Shown here one piece after another: positions 7,320-14,049 of a DNA stretch of 18,449 nt (the first letter of the stretch is position 1; the number at the start of each line of letters is the position of its first letter). Location: assembly GCA_904397185.1 (NCBI GenBank), contig CAJFOL010000009.1, positions 1 to 18,449 of the forward strand, in the 5' to 3' direction. Source of the DNA: an uncultured Clostridia bacterium (GTDB lineage Bacteria; Bacillota; Clostridia; Christensenellales; UBA1242). The position numbers and the translations under genes are program-made. Under the pieces are notes generated by a model. That model was not told the origin of the DNA. It saw only the letters and a program-made list of their open reading frames with translations, and made no database searches.

Positions 7320-8276
7320 TTATTCTATCTTTTTATCGTTTTTATTCTTTTTTATATGATTATCATCATTATTTGTGTCATCACTACCTTTTTTGCTTTG
7401 ATTTAATGCACGTTTTTCTTCTCTTATCTTTTTACGTTCTTCTTTCTTCTGCACTGTTAAAGCATTCTGCTCTAACACAAATTTATCAAAACCCTTTTGC
7501 TGAATTGTCTTTAATTTGCCAACCTCTGTCAAGTAACATAGCACTGTCAGTGTTATGACACCTGCAACAACTAACAATATACTTAGCACTTGCGAAACTC
7601 GCAAAGAGCCAATATACAAACTATCTCCTCGCATACCCTCAATCCATGCCCTACCTGAGCCATATATTATAAGATAAAGACACATAACTATACCACGATT
7701 TTTGATATGCGATTTTCTTAGTACCAACATTAATATTACAAAGCCAAGCAAATCCCATAAACTTTCATAAAAGAAAGTTGAATAATGCCACACACCATCA
7801 ATTTGGGTCGACAATGGGAACCACATAAGGCTTGGGTCAGTCACTTCAACACCATAGCAACAACCTGCAAAATAGCAACCTATCCTTCCTATTGCCTGAC
7901 CTAAAATCAAACTTGGAACTGCCAAATCGGCTACGTCAAGGAAATTCTTCTTATGGATAGCACAAAACAATATAACTCCAATTGCACCGCCTATAATGCC
8001 ACCATATATTGCCATGCCACCATCCCAAATTCTGAAAATTTCACCAAATGAAAAACTATGGTCGGCGAATATAACATAATAAAGTCTTGCCCCGATAATC
8101 GCCAGTGGTAATACATAACAAGCACCAATAATCAAATCATCCGCTTTTAATCCCCTATACTTCGCATTTTTGCAAGCAATAAAAACCGCAATAGCCATAC
8201 CTATTGCTATCAAAAATCCATAATATGTTATGTGTAAGCCAAAAAATAAAAAATAACTATCAAAAAATCCAAACAT
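7320..8276 (-). CDS. lgt: prolipoprotein diacylglyceryl transferase
   Basis: The protein has 318 residues. Lgt transfers diacylglycerol from phosphatidylglycerol to the lipobox Cys of prelipoproteins, the first step of lipoprotein maturation, in the cytoplasmic membrane. Visible hallmarks are ITYYGFLIAIG (16-26), WDGGMAIYGGIIGG (84-97), the Lgt signature region GRIGCYFAGCCYG (130-142, with Cys where Asn is usual), FFYES (168-172) and GRAWIEGMRGDSLY (208-221) with conserved Arg209, Glu213 and Arg216. About seven membrane segments are predicted. A Lys/Asp/Asn-rich cytosolic tail (about 252-318) extends beyond the usual end. A near-consensus promoter sits directly upstream and no Shine-Dalgarno site is present. 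Confidence 0.95.
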   Translation of the reverse strand: MFGFFDSYFLFFGLHITYYGFLIAIGMAIAVFIACKNAKYRGLKADDLIIGACYVLPLAIIGARLYYVIFADHSFSFGEIFRIWDGGMAIYGGIIGGAIGVILFCAIHKKNFLDVADLAVPSLILGQAIGRIGCYFAGCCYGVEVTDPSLMWFPLSTQIDGVWHYSTFFYESLWDLLGFVILMLVLRKSHIKNRGIVMCLYLIIYGSGRAWIEGMRGDSLYIGSLRVSQVLSILLVVAGVITLTVLCYLTEVGKLKTIQQKGFDKFVLEQNALTVQKKEERKKIREEKRALNQSKKGSDDTNNDDNHIKKNKNDKKIE

Positions 8277-8284
8277 ATATGTAT

Positions 8285-8314
8285 ATTATAGTATCAAAAA
8301 TATAAATATGTCAA
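8285..8314 (-). promoter_or_regulatory. sigma-A promoter of lgt, possibly leaderless
   Basis: Perfect -35 TTGACA (8314-8309) and -10 TATAAT (8290-8285) are separated by 18 bases. Transcription should start near 8278, only 2 bases before the lgt ATG at 8276. Confidence 0.8.
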
Positions 8315-8329
8315 GTGTTTGTTATAATA

Positions 8330-8381
8330 AAAAACAAATCGCCTACTAGAGCATGACAACTCACCCTTGCGATTTGTTTTT
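8330..8381 (-). terminator. terminator of the Rho-like gene
   Basis: The arms 8330-8342 and 8369-8381 pair over 13 bp (core CAAATCGC/GCGATTTG) with a 26-base loop. On the minus strand the stem is followed by TTTTTTATTATA. It separates the Rho-like gene from the lgt promoter. Confidence 0.8.
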
Positions 8382-8432
8382 GTAAGGACCTTTTTATACC
8401 TTACATTTTTATTTTGTATAATGTTTTAAAAT

Positions 8433-9566
8433 TTATTCAACTAAATTACAAATTCTAAGAATTTCACTTTTTAAGAATATATCATCTTTGTCTAGTTTGT
8501 TGTATCCGATGAGCAGTGTTGAACTATGTCCCTCTTGATAGTTTACCCCAAGTTCCATAAGTTTGCACACCAGTGTCATAGTGTTCTTTGAATGCAAAAT
8601 GTTCTCGCCAGTCACTGCAAAACACCTGTCCGCCAGTCGTACAATTTCCATTATATCAAGTATATAGAGTAACACATTCTCTTCTCTTTCTAAGAGTCTA
8701 TTTACATAAGTTATGGCATTTATAACAATATTAAAGTTTATACTGTCTTCTGTGCCATATTTAGAAGTAAAATCTTCGAATGCAAAATTTTCAAATATCA
8801 TTTGGTCCTCAAATGAAGTATTTAGCCCGAGTACAACAAGTTTAATTTTATTGTCTTGACAATATTTTGTGATATTTTCAAGTCTATCATCGTCACATAG
8901 GTCTTTTTCATTTATTATGGCATTACGTCTACCCTTGATAAGAGAAATTCCATCCATATTCATATATTCTTTGGACAATATCTCTTTAAAATCTCTATGT
9001 TTTGTTGGTTGATAAACTTCTGCATTGATGTCGTTGATTTTTATAATATCAATGCAACTATATTGATTTGATTGCCCTAGTTTTACCGCTTCTACAAGGA
9101 CCTTATCGCCTTGGCGAAGTTTTTTGTAACTATCAATGTTTGAGTCAAACAGCACCCATCTTTCACCATCGTTTGCATTGTAGTTTTTGTTTTTATCACG
9201 TCTCACAATGGCTTCAATTATAGTCTTTTCTTGCTTGTCTGTGTCAGTCAAAAATGTTGGCATTTCCTGTGCAAATGTCATTATATTTTCAAATGATAAG
9301 ACTTGTTCTTTTGGCGGTTTATCGGTCATGGAATTGACTAAATGGTCAATTGAAGAGAGTTTTTTAAATGGTCTACCCTTTCTCTTCTCTTTGTAATCTA
9401 ATTCAATACCACTTTTAAACTTCTCAAGTATCAAATTGATGAGTTCTTCTCTCTTTTTTGTCGTTGGAGAAGGTATCCCTATCTCTCGAGCAAGCCCGCG
9501 AAGTTCAAAAACACCGAGTTGTTTGACTCTTAATTCTTGTTTATTCTCAATATTTTCATTCATCAT
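8433..9566 (-). CDS. Rho-like protein with degenerate, truncated ATPase domain
   Basis: The protein has 377 residues. Residues 18-50 match the Rho N-terminal helical domain (ELRGLAREIGIPSPTTKKRE). A basic linker spans 58-69. Residues about 112-183 match the Rho RNA-binding cold-shock fold, for example FDSNIDSYKKLRQGDKVLVE. From residue 205 the Rho ATPase pattern continues: ISLIKGRRNAIINE replaces the Rho P-loop region and has no GKT/GKS, LVVLGLNTSFEDQ replaces the LLIDERPEEV strand, VLLYILDIMEIVRLADR fits the Walker B helix region with Asp304 kept, and SSTLLIGYNKLDKDDIFL fits the Rho core. The chain stops before the region carrying the Rho arginine finger and R loop. ATP-driven translocation is therefore unlikely. 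It may bind RNA or Rho, but its role is unknown. The start may be 9566 or 9563. Confidence 0.75.
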   Translation of the reverse strand: MMNENIENKQELRVKQLGVFELRGLAREIGIPSPTTKKREELINLILEKFKSGIELDYKEKRKGRPFKKLSSIDHLVNSMTDKPPKEQVLSFENIMTFAQEMPTFLTDTDKQEKTIIEAIVRRDKNKNYNANDGERWVLFDSNIDSYKKLRQGDKVLVEAVKLGQSNQYSCIDIIKINDINAEVYQPTKHRDFKEILSKEYMNMDGISLIKGRRNAIINEKDLCDDDRLENITKYCQDNKIKLVVLGLNTSFEDQMIFENFAFEDFTSKYGTEDSINFNIVINAITYVNRLLEREENVLLYILDIMEIVRLADRCFAVTGENILHSKNTMTLVCKLMELGVNYQEGHSSTLLIGYNKLDKDDIFLKSEILRICNLVE

Positions 9567-9590
9567 TAGTAAAAATCTCCGTTCATTGTC

Positions 9591-9619
9591 ATTTTAAAAT
9601 AGTATACCCAATTTGTCAA
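9591..9619 (-). promoter_or_regulatory. promoter of the Rho-like gene
   Basis: -35 TTGACA (9619-9614), a 17-base spacer and -10 TAAAAT (9596-9591) place the start near 9584, with a CGGAG ribosome site between it and the ATG. The gene therefore has its own promoter, apart from the exporter gene upstream. Confidence 0.65.
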
Positions 9620-9626
9620 CTATTTT

Positions 9627-10616
9627 TCACCATATAGGAATAAAATTGATAATTATTCCTGCTAAAACAGCAAGCATATATAATAATAAAGTTATTAAAA
9701 TGTTCATACCTGTCTTTTTGTAATTGGTCGTGAAAAGAACAATTAAGCCAACTCCTGCTCCTGCACATAATCCAGCGAGAAGGGCTGGGAAATATAAAAC
9801 ACCTGACATATATAGTTCCACCACAAACACCGATGCTGCACAGTTTGGTATTAGACCTATCAAACTTGCAAGTACAATTTGGACATATACATTATCAGTA
9901 AACATACTCTCAAGTGGTCCAAGTCCACCACAATATCCATTTATCAGGTTGATTATAAGTGTCGCTATGAAAACATAGGCTATGATAATTGCCGTATGCT
10001 GTAATGCATCTAAGAAAATATTTGTTGCACAACAATGACCGTGATTATGATCATGTCCATGTTCTTCCTCACTTGCATGATTGCACGAATGAGAATGACT
10101 ATGCCCACAACCACAGTAATCAATATGCTCAAGTTCTTTATCAATCAAATCTTTGCTTGTCTGTCCACTGTCACCTGTTTTTGCCGTCTTAACTGATTTT
10201 AATTTCCTCTTTGTGAAAAGCGAAACACATCCATCTATGATATAACCTATTATAATGCCATAGACAATCTTTATTGCAAGAAGTAGTAATAGGTCTGGTA
10301 TAAATGCTGGCTCAGAAAGCATTATTGGTATTGCCTCATCGCTAGTGGCTAAAAAAACTGCAACCAGAGTCCCTAAGGTTATCACCCTTTTGGAATAAAG
10401 TTGGCTCATCACTGAAGAAAAACCACACTGAGGAATACAACCAAGTAGCGACCCTATAATAGGTCCTGCTTTGTTGCACTTGTGTAGTATTTTCGAATAT
10501 TTTTCGTTATTGTTATGAGAAAAATAACTTACAAGTAGGTATGCTAAATATAGTATTGGAATTACAAGCAATGTATCCTTTACGGCATCCCATAACCCAT
10601 CTAAAAATATATCCAT
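9627..10616 (-). CDS. putative heavy-metal/arsenic efflux permease with His-rich loop
   Basis: The protein has 329 residues, with about ten hydrophobic stretches in two halves. Each half carries a GxIPxC motif (GCIPQC at 59-64, GLIPNC at 254-259), consistent with an internal duplication. The first half also has ATSDEAIP (90-97). This matches the family annotated as putative 10-TM heavy-metal exporter, also called arsenic efflux protein or putative manganese transporter. Between the halves, residues 164-196 form a Cys/His-rich loop (with GHSHSHSCNH, HGHDHNHGHCC) likely to bind metal in the cytosol. The substrate is not known from sequence. The ATG at 10616 is chosen over 10646 because AGGAG lies at 10625-10621 and the upstream ATG falls within a palindrome. 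Confidence 0.8.
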   Translation of the reverse strand: MDIFLDGLWDAVKDTLLVIPILYLAYLLVSYFSHNNNEKYSKILHKCNKAGPIIGSLLGCIPQCGFSSVMSQLYSKRVITLGTLVAVFLATSDEAIPIMLSEPAFIPDLLLLLAIKIVYGIIIGYIIDGCVSLFTKRKLKSVKTAKTGDSGQTSKDLIDKELEHIDYCGCGHSHSHSCNHASEEEHGHDHNHGHCCATNIFLDALQHTAIIIAYVFIATLIINLINGYCGGLGPLESMFTDNVYVQIVLASLIGLIPNCAASVFVVELYMSGVLYFPALLAGLCAGAGVGLIVLFTTNYKKTGMNILITLLLYMLAVLAGIIINFIPIW

Positions 10617-10632
10617 GTTGCTCCTATTTAAA

Positions 10633-10654
10633 ATGCACCTAAACAAAGGTGCAT
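10633..10654. promoter_or_regulatory. perfect inverted repeat at the exporter transcription start
   Basis: ATGCACCT, 6 bases, AGGTGCAT forms a perfect interrupted palindrome. The predicted transcription start of the exporter gene (about 10651) lies within it. This placement suits an operator for a dimeric repressor, possibly metal-responsive. An RNA hairpin or weak terminator for the upstream repeat-protein gene is the alternative. Confidence 0.6.
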
Positions 10655-10657
10655 ATT

Positions 10658-10685
10658 ATTGTAACATATTTTTTATAAATTGCAA
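10658..10685 (-). promoter_or_regulatory. promoter of the metal exporter gene
   Basis: -35 TTGCAA (10685-10680), a 16-base spacer and -10 TACAAT (10663-10658) lie in the gap after the repeat-protein gene. Confidence 0.6.
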
Positions 10686-10704
10686 CAACTTTTACAAATA
10701 TTTA

Positions 10705-11712
10705 TTAGTTTTTTGGCTCTTCTTGACCATCTTGAACAGTCAAATCTTGTTCTTTTGTTGGCTGTTCTTCGTTTTCAAGTTTAATATCATCAATTTTTAA
10801 CTGCTTTGTCTTTTTCTTCTTGTTTGTTTTTGGTAAAGGTTTTTCTTCCTTTACTTCAACCTTTTCAATTTCGCCTTCTTCTGGCTTGTCTTCCGTCTTC
10901 TCTTCAGTGACCTCTTCAGGAAGTGGTGAAATTTCTTTTGCCTGTGCTATGGCATCTTCTTTTTCTTGTCTATACTCACTCATTCTTTTTGCACTTTCTT
11001 TTGGACTATAAAGAATGATTGTCTGCTTATCCTGATAACCTATCTCACCATTCATGTTGGCAGAAATGAGTGCCCGTCCTATCATTTCATTAATCTTTCC
11101 GTTATTAAATGTTGATACTTCACTGTTGTCGGCAAAAAGGTCAATCTGTCCATTATTCATAGTTCCGACCTTGCTGTCATTTAAAAGATAGGTAATTTGC
11201 CCGTCTAACATACTTACAAGGTTTGCATTGTTCTCTATTCCAGTGATTTTGCCCTGTATCATTGTGACAATACGTGCTTTATTACGTACAAACATCACCT
11301 CTCCATTGGTAAGAGTTGCAAGTTCAGCCTTATCATCAACAAATCGAATAAATCCACCATTTACTGTGCCAATTGTCGCTTTCCCCTTTACATAGTCAAT
11401 TGTACAAGTGTTTATGGTGGTTATTGATGCCTTGCCACTTACAAGGGTTATTCTACCACTTTTAAATAGTCCTATCTTTGCCTTCCCTGTAAGGACGTCA
11501 ATCTCACCATTTTCAATCATTTGTACTCTTGCCTTGCCTGATATCTCTTTAAAGGTGCAATCAAAACTTTCAAGCACTACCGCAGAGCCTGACAATGACA
11601 CATTTTGACATTTATTCAATATATGGACTCCACTTGAAAGAGTGAAGTTTGCCTCTTCATCATGAATGCATGGGTCTATAACCTTATTATTATTTTTCTT
11701 AAAAATACCCAT
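10705..11712 (-). CDS. 17-residue-repeat beta-solenoid-like protein, unknown function
   Basis: The protein has 335 residues. Residues 42-228 are eleven consecutive 17-residue repeats without insertions. The consensus is G-K-A-x-I-x-T-hydrophobic-x-x-G-x-I-x-x-hydrophobic-x (for example GKATIGTVNGGFIRFVD, GKAKIGLFKSGRITLVS). Alternating hydrophobic positions and the turn Gly suggest a parallel beta-helix. The N-terminus (MGIFKKNNNK) has no signal peptide and residues about 245-335 are a Glu/Lys/Pro-rich tail, so a cytosolic location is likely. It could be a scaffold or polymer-forming protein; I know no function. The start at 11712 has GGAGG 8 bases upstream and follows a good promoter, so the longer reading from 11766 is rejected. 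Confidence 0.85.
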   Translation of the reverse strand: MGIFKKNNNKVIDPCIHDEEANFTLSSGVHILNKCQNVSLSGSAVVLESFDCTFKEISGKARVQMIENGEIDVLTGKAKIGLFKSGRITLVSGKASITTINTCTIDYVKGKATIGTVNGGFIRFVDDKAELATLTNGEVMFVRNKARIVTMIQGKITGIENNANLVSMLDGQITYLLNDSKVGTMNNGQIDLFADNSEVSTFNNGKINEMIGRALISANMNGEIGYQDKQTIILYSPKESAKRMSEYRQEKEDAIAQAKEISPLPEEVTEEKTEDKPEEGEIEKVEVKEEKPLPKTNKKKKTKQLKIDDIKLENEEQPTKEQDLTVQDGQEEPKN

Positions 11713-11733
11713 TTTTATCGCCTCCGTTATCTT

Positions 11734-11762
11734 AATATACCATATTAAATTAAGCGAAGCAA
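11734..11762 (-). promoter_or_regulatory. promoter of the repeat-protein gene
   Basis: -35 TTGCTT (11762-11757), a 17-base spacer and -10 TATATT (11739-11734) place the start near 11727, followed by GGAGG and the ATG at 11712. Confidence 0.6.
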
Positions 11763-11808
11763 TCATTTATTCAAAAATTTTTAAAAAAATCAAAAATTTT
11801 ATAATTTT

Positions 11809-11839
11809 AGTTGACTAATCAACTTCCTTTGCATATAAT
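11809..11839 (+). promoter_or_regulatory. MarR-ABC operon promoter with overlapping operator palindrome
   Basis: -35 TTGACT (11811-11816), a 17-base spacer and -10 TATAAT (11834-11839) give a start near 11846. AGTTGA, 4 bases, TCAACT (11809-11824) is an inverted repeat covering the -35. It resembles the palindromes bound by MarR dimers and suggests autorepression by the first gene. Confidence 0.75.
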
Positions 11840-11861
11840 TTTATGTGCTAGCGAGGCAAAC

Positions 11862-12305
11862 ATGAATAAATTTTTAGTTGAAACCTTCTCATACCTGCGA
11901 AAACAACTTCAAAGTTATTTAAATGAGGAGTTTAAAGATTATAACTTAAAAAGTTCTGAAATTTTCTTTATGCAATTATTACATAATAATGGTCCACTTT
12001 CTCAAATTGAAATCTCAAAACTGCTTGAATGTGACAAAGCCCATATTCATAGGACAGTATCTAGGCTTATTGAAAAAGGATATGTGGTACGTTTGGATGA
12101 AAAAGAGCATATCAAAAATTCTAAACTACTACTTACTCAAAGTGGGCAAGAACTGTCAATAAAAGTTGAAAAAGCAATTAATAAGTGGAACAAATTTATG
12201 CTAAAAGGTGTTAGCGATGAGGACATAAAAATCGCAAGAAAAGTTGCAATAAAAATATTCGAAAATGCCTGCAATTTCAAAAAAATGGAGAACAAAAATG
12301 TTTAA
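11862..12305 (+). CDS. MarR-family transcriptional regulator
   Basis: The protein has 147 residues, typical for MarR. Helices near 1-35 and 100-140 would form the dimer interface. The winged helix covers about 36-95: the start GPLSQIEISKLLECD, recognition helix KAHIHRTVSRLIEKGYV (59-75) and the wing with RLDEKEHIKNSKLLLT. The family usually represses transporter genes and releases DNA on binding small ligands. Its position as first gene of an ABC-exporter operon, with an inverted repeat over the promoter, supports local autoregulation. The ATG at 11862 follows GAGG. An upstream TTG at 11811 lies in the -35 box and is excluded. The stop overlaps the next start by 8 bases. Confidence 0.92.
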   Translation: MNKFLVETFSYLRKQLQSYLNEEFKDYNLKSSEIFFMQLLHNNGPLSQIEISKLLECDKAHIHRTVSRLIEKGYVVRLDEKEHIKNSKLLLTQSGQELSIKVEKAINKWNKFMLKGVSDEDIKIARKVAIKIFENACNFKKMENKNV

Positions 12306-14049
12306 ATTATTCAAATACATGAACTGGAAAGAATGGTTGCTGCTTATTTTAACACTTTGCTTTGTGGCTGGGCAAGTTTGGTGTAATATCTCCCTCCCTC
12401 AATGCACACTTGAAATCAGCCAAATTTTAGGTGCTGAAAACTTTACTGATAGATGGGTTGATATTATTTATGCTTGCATGAAAATGCTCGGGTATGCCCT
12501 TGGAGTTGTGCTATGTGCGATTATCGCTCATTATCTTTCTTCTTATGTTATTACAAACCTTTTAGCACGTGTGCGAAGCAAGATATTTGCTCGTGTCAAT
12601 GGTTTTTCAGCCAGTGAAATCAATAAATTTTCTATTCCATCACTCATCACACGTTCTACAAACGATATTACTCAACTTCAACAGGTGCTTACCACTACAA
12701 TCACCCTTGGGCTTCAGGCTCCACTGACCGCTATACTTGCCATCATAAATATTGCTCAAATTTCGCTTGGAAATTCGGCTGGGCAATTAAGCCTTGTCAA
12801 TGTAGTCTCAGTCATTGCAATATGTCTTGTCGTATCAATTATCATATTTACAGTCGTTCCAAAATTTAAGAAAATCCAAAAGGCAACAGATGGTTTAAAC
12901 CTAGTAACTAGAGAAAACTTGACAGGTCTAAAAGTTGTAAGAGCATACAGTGCTGAAAAAACTCAAGAAGAAAAGTTTGAAAATGTAAACAGCCGTTATG
13001 CAAAGTTAAGCATCTTTGTAGACAGGGTGCTTGCGATAATTGAGCCTAGTCTATCCTTCATTATGCAAGGGACATCACTAGCAATTGTTTGGATGATTGG
13101 TCTTTTGGCAGGTGAAAATCCTGAATTACTACTTGTTATGAGTGCATTTACTCAGTATTCAATCTTTATCATAATGAGTTTCACTTCGCTTTCAGTGTTA
13201 TTTATGTTTGTACCTAGAGGAATTGTATCAGGACGAAGAATTAATGAAGTCCTAGATACTAAGACCTCACTTGTCGATGGGCAGGGATTAAAACCTACCG
13301 AAAAAGGCACAATAAGTTTCAAAAATGTCTATTTTAGATACCCTGATTCTGATGCTGATGTGCTTGAAAATATAAATTTTGATGTTAAACAAGGTCAAAC
13401 TATTGCCTTTATTGGCTCTACTGGAAGTGGTAAAAGCACCCTTATAAACCTTATTCCTAGATTTTATGACTGCTCCGATGGTGTCATATTGATTAATGGG
13501 CAGAATGTGAAAGATTATACTCAAAATGAACTTCACGAAATGATTGGTTATGTTCCACAAAAAGGCATACTTTTCAGCGGTTCTGTTAAAGATAACATAA
13601 AATACGGCAATGAAAATGCGACTGATGAAGAGATTGCAAAGGCAATAGATATCTCACAATCAAATTTTATCTATAATTTCCCTGAAGGGCTTGATTATCA
13701 CATATCTCAAGGTGGCAAAAATGTTTCTGGTGGGCAAAAACAACGACTATCAATTGCGAGGGCAATTATCAAGAATCCTGATATTTTAATATTTGACGAC
13801 AGTTTCTCTGCCCTAGACTACAAGACAGATAAAATAGTAAGGCAAAAACTCAATGAAAACTTTAAGGATACAACTAAGGTCATAGTTGCACAGCGAATTG
13901 GTACAATTATGAATGCTGATATCATAGTTGTGTTAAATGAAGGTAAGATTGTAGGCATGGGCAAACATGAAGACCTTTTAAAGACTTGTGATGTATATCG
14001 TGAAATTGCTCTGTCGCAACTCTCAAAGGAGGAACTAGAAAATGAATAA
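12298..14049 (+). CDS. ABC exporter half-transporter, degenerate-site subunit
   Basis: The protein has 583 residues: an N-terminal six-helix exporter domain (about 15-325) fused to an ATPase domain. Visible motifs are Walker A GSTGSGKST (373-381), Q-loop VPQKG, signature VSGGQ (476-480), Walker B ILIFDD ending at Asp500, with Asp501 in place of the catalytic Glu, and Gln532 (VAQRIG) in place of the switch His. These losses mark the degenerate subunit of heterodimeric multidrug/peptide exporters such as TM287/288 and BmrCD. It should pair with the next gene product. The start at 12298 has GGAG 7 bases upstream and overlaps the MarR stop. The substrate is unknown; drugs, lipids or peptides are possible. 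Confidence 0.94.
   Translation: MFKLFKYMNWKEWLLLILTLCFVAGQVWCNISLPQCTLEISQILGAENFTDRWVDIIYACMKMLGYALGVVLCAIIAHYLSSYVITNLLARVRSKIFARVNGFSASEINKFSIPSLITRSTNDITQLQQVLTTTITLGLQAPLTAILAIINIAQISLGNSAGQLSLVNVVSVIAICLVVSIIIFTVVPKFKKIQKATDGLNLVTRENLTGLKVVRAYSAEKTQEEKFENVNSRYAKLSIFVDRVLAIIEPSLSFIMQGTSLAIVWMIGLLAGENPELLLVMSAFTQYSIFIIMSFTSLSVLFMFVPRGIVSGRRINEVLDTKTSLVDGQGLKPTEKGTISFKNVYFRYPDSDADVLENINFDVKQGQTIAFIGSTGSGKSTLINLIPRFYDCSDGVILINGQNVKDYTQNELHEMIGYVPQKGILFSGSVKDNIKYGNENATDEEIAKAIDISQSNFIYNFPEGLDYHISQGGKNVSGGQKQRLSIARAIIKNPDILIFDDSFSALDYKTDKIVRQKLNENFKDTTKVIVAQRIGTIMNADIIVVLNEGKIVGMGKHEDLLKTCDVYREIALSQLSKEELENE

Noticed and set aside
11713..11766. 18-residue N-terminal extension of the repeat protein
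   Set aside because: It would cover the promoter and the GGAGG site, both of which fit the ATG at 11712.
11811..11861. TTG start for the MarR regulator
   Set aside because: The TTG is the -35 box; the ATG at 11862 has its own GAGG site and gives normal MarR length.
13288..13560. 90-codon minus-strand open frame
   Set aside because: It is antisense to the ATPase domain of the first ABC subunit, whose motifs fix the coding strand.
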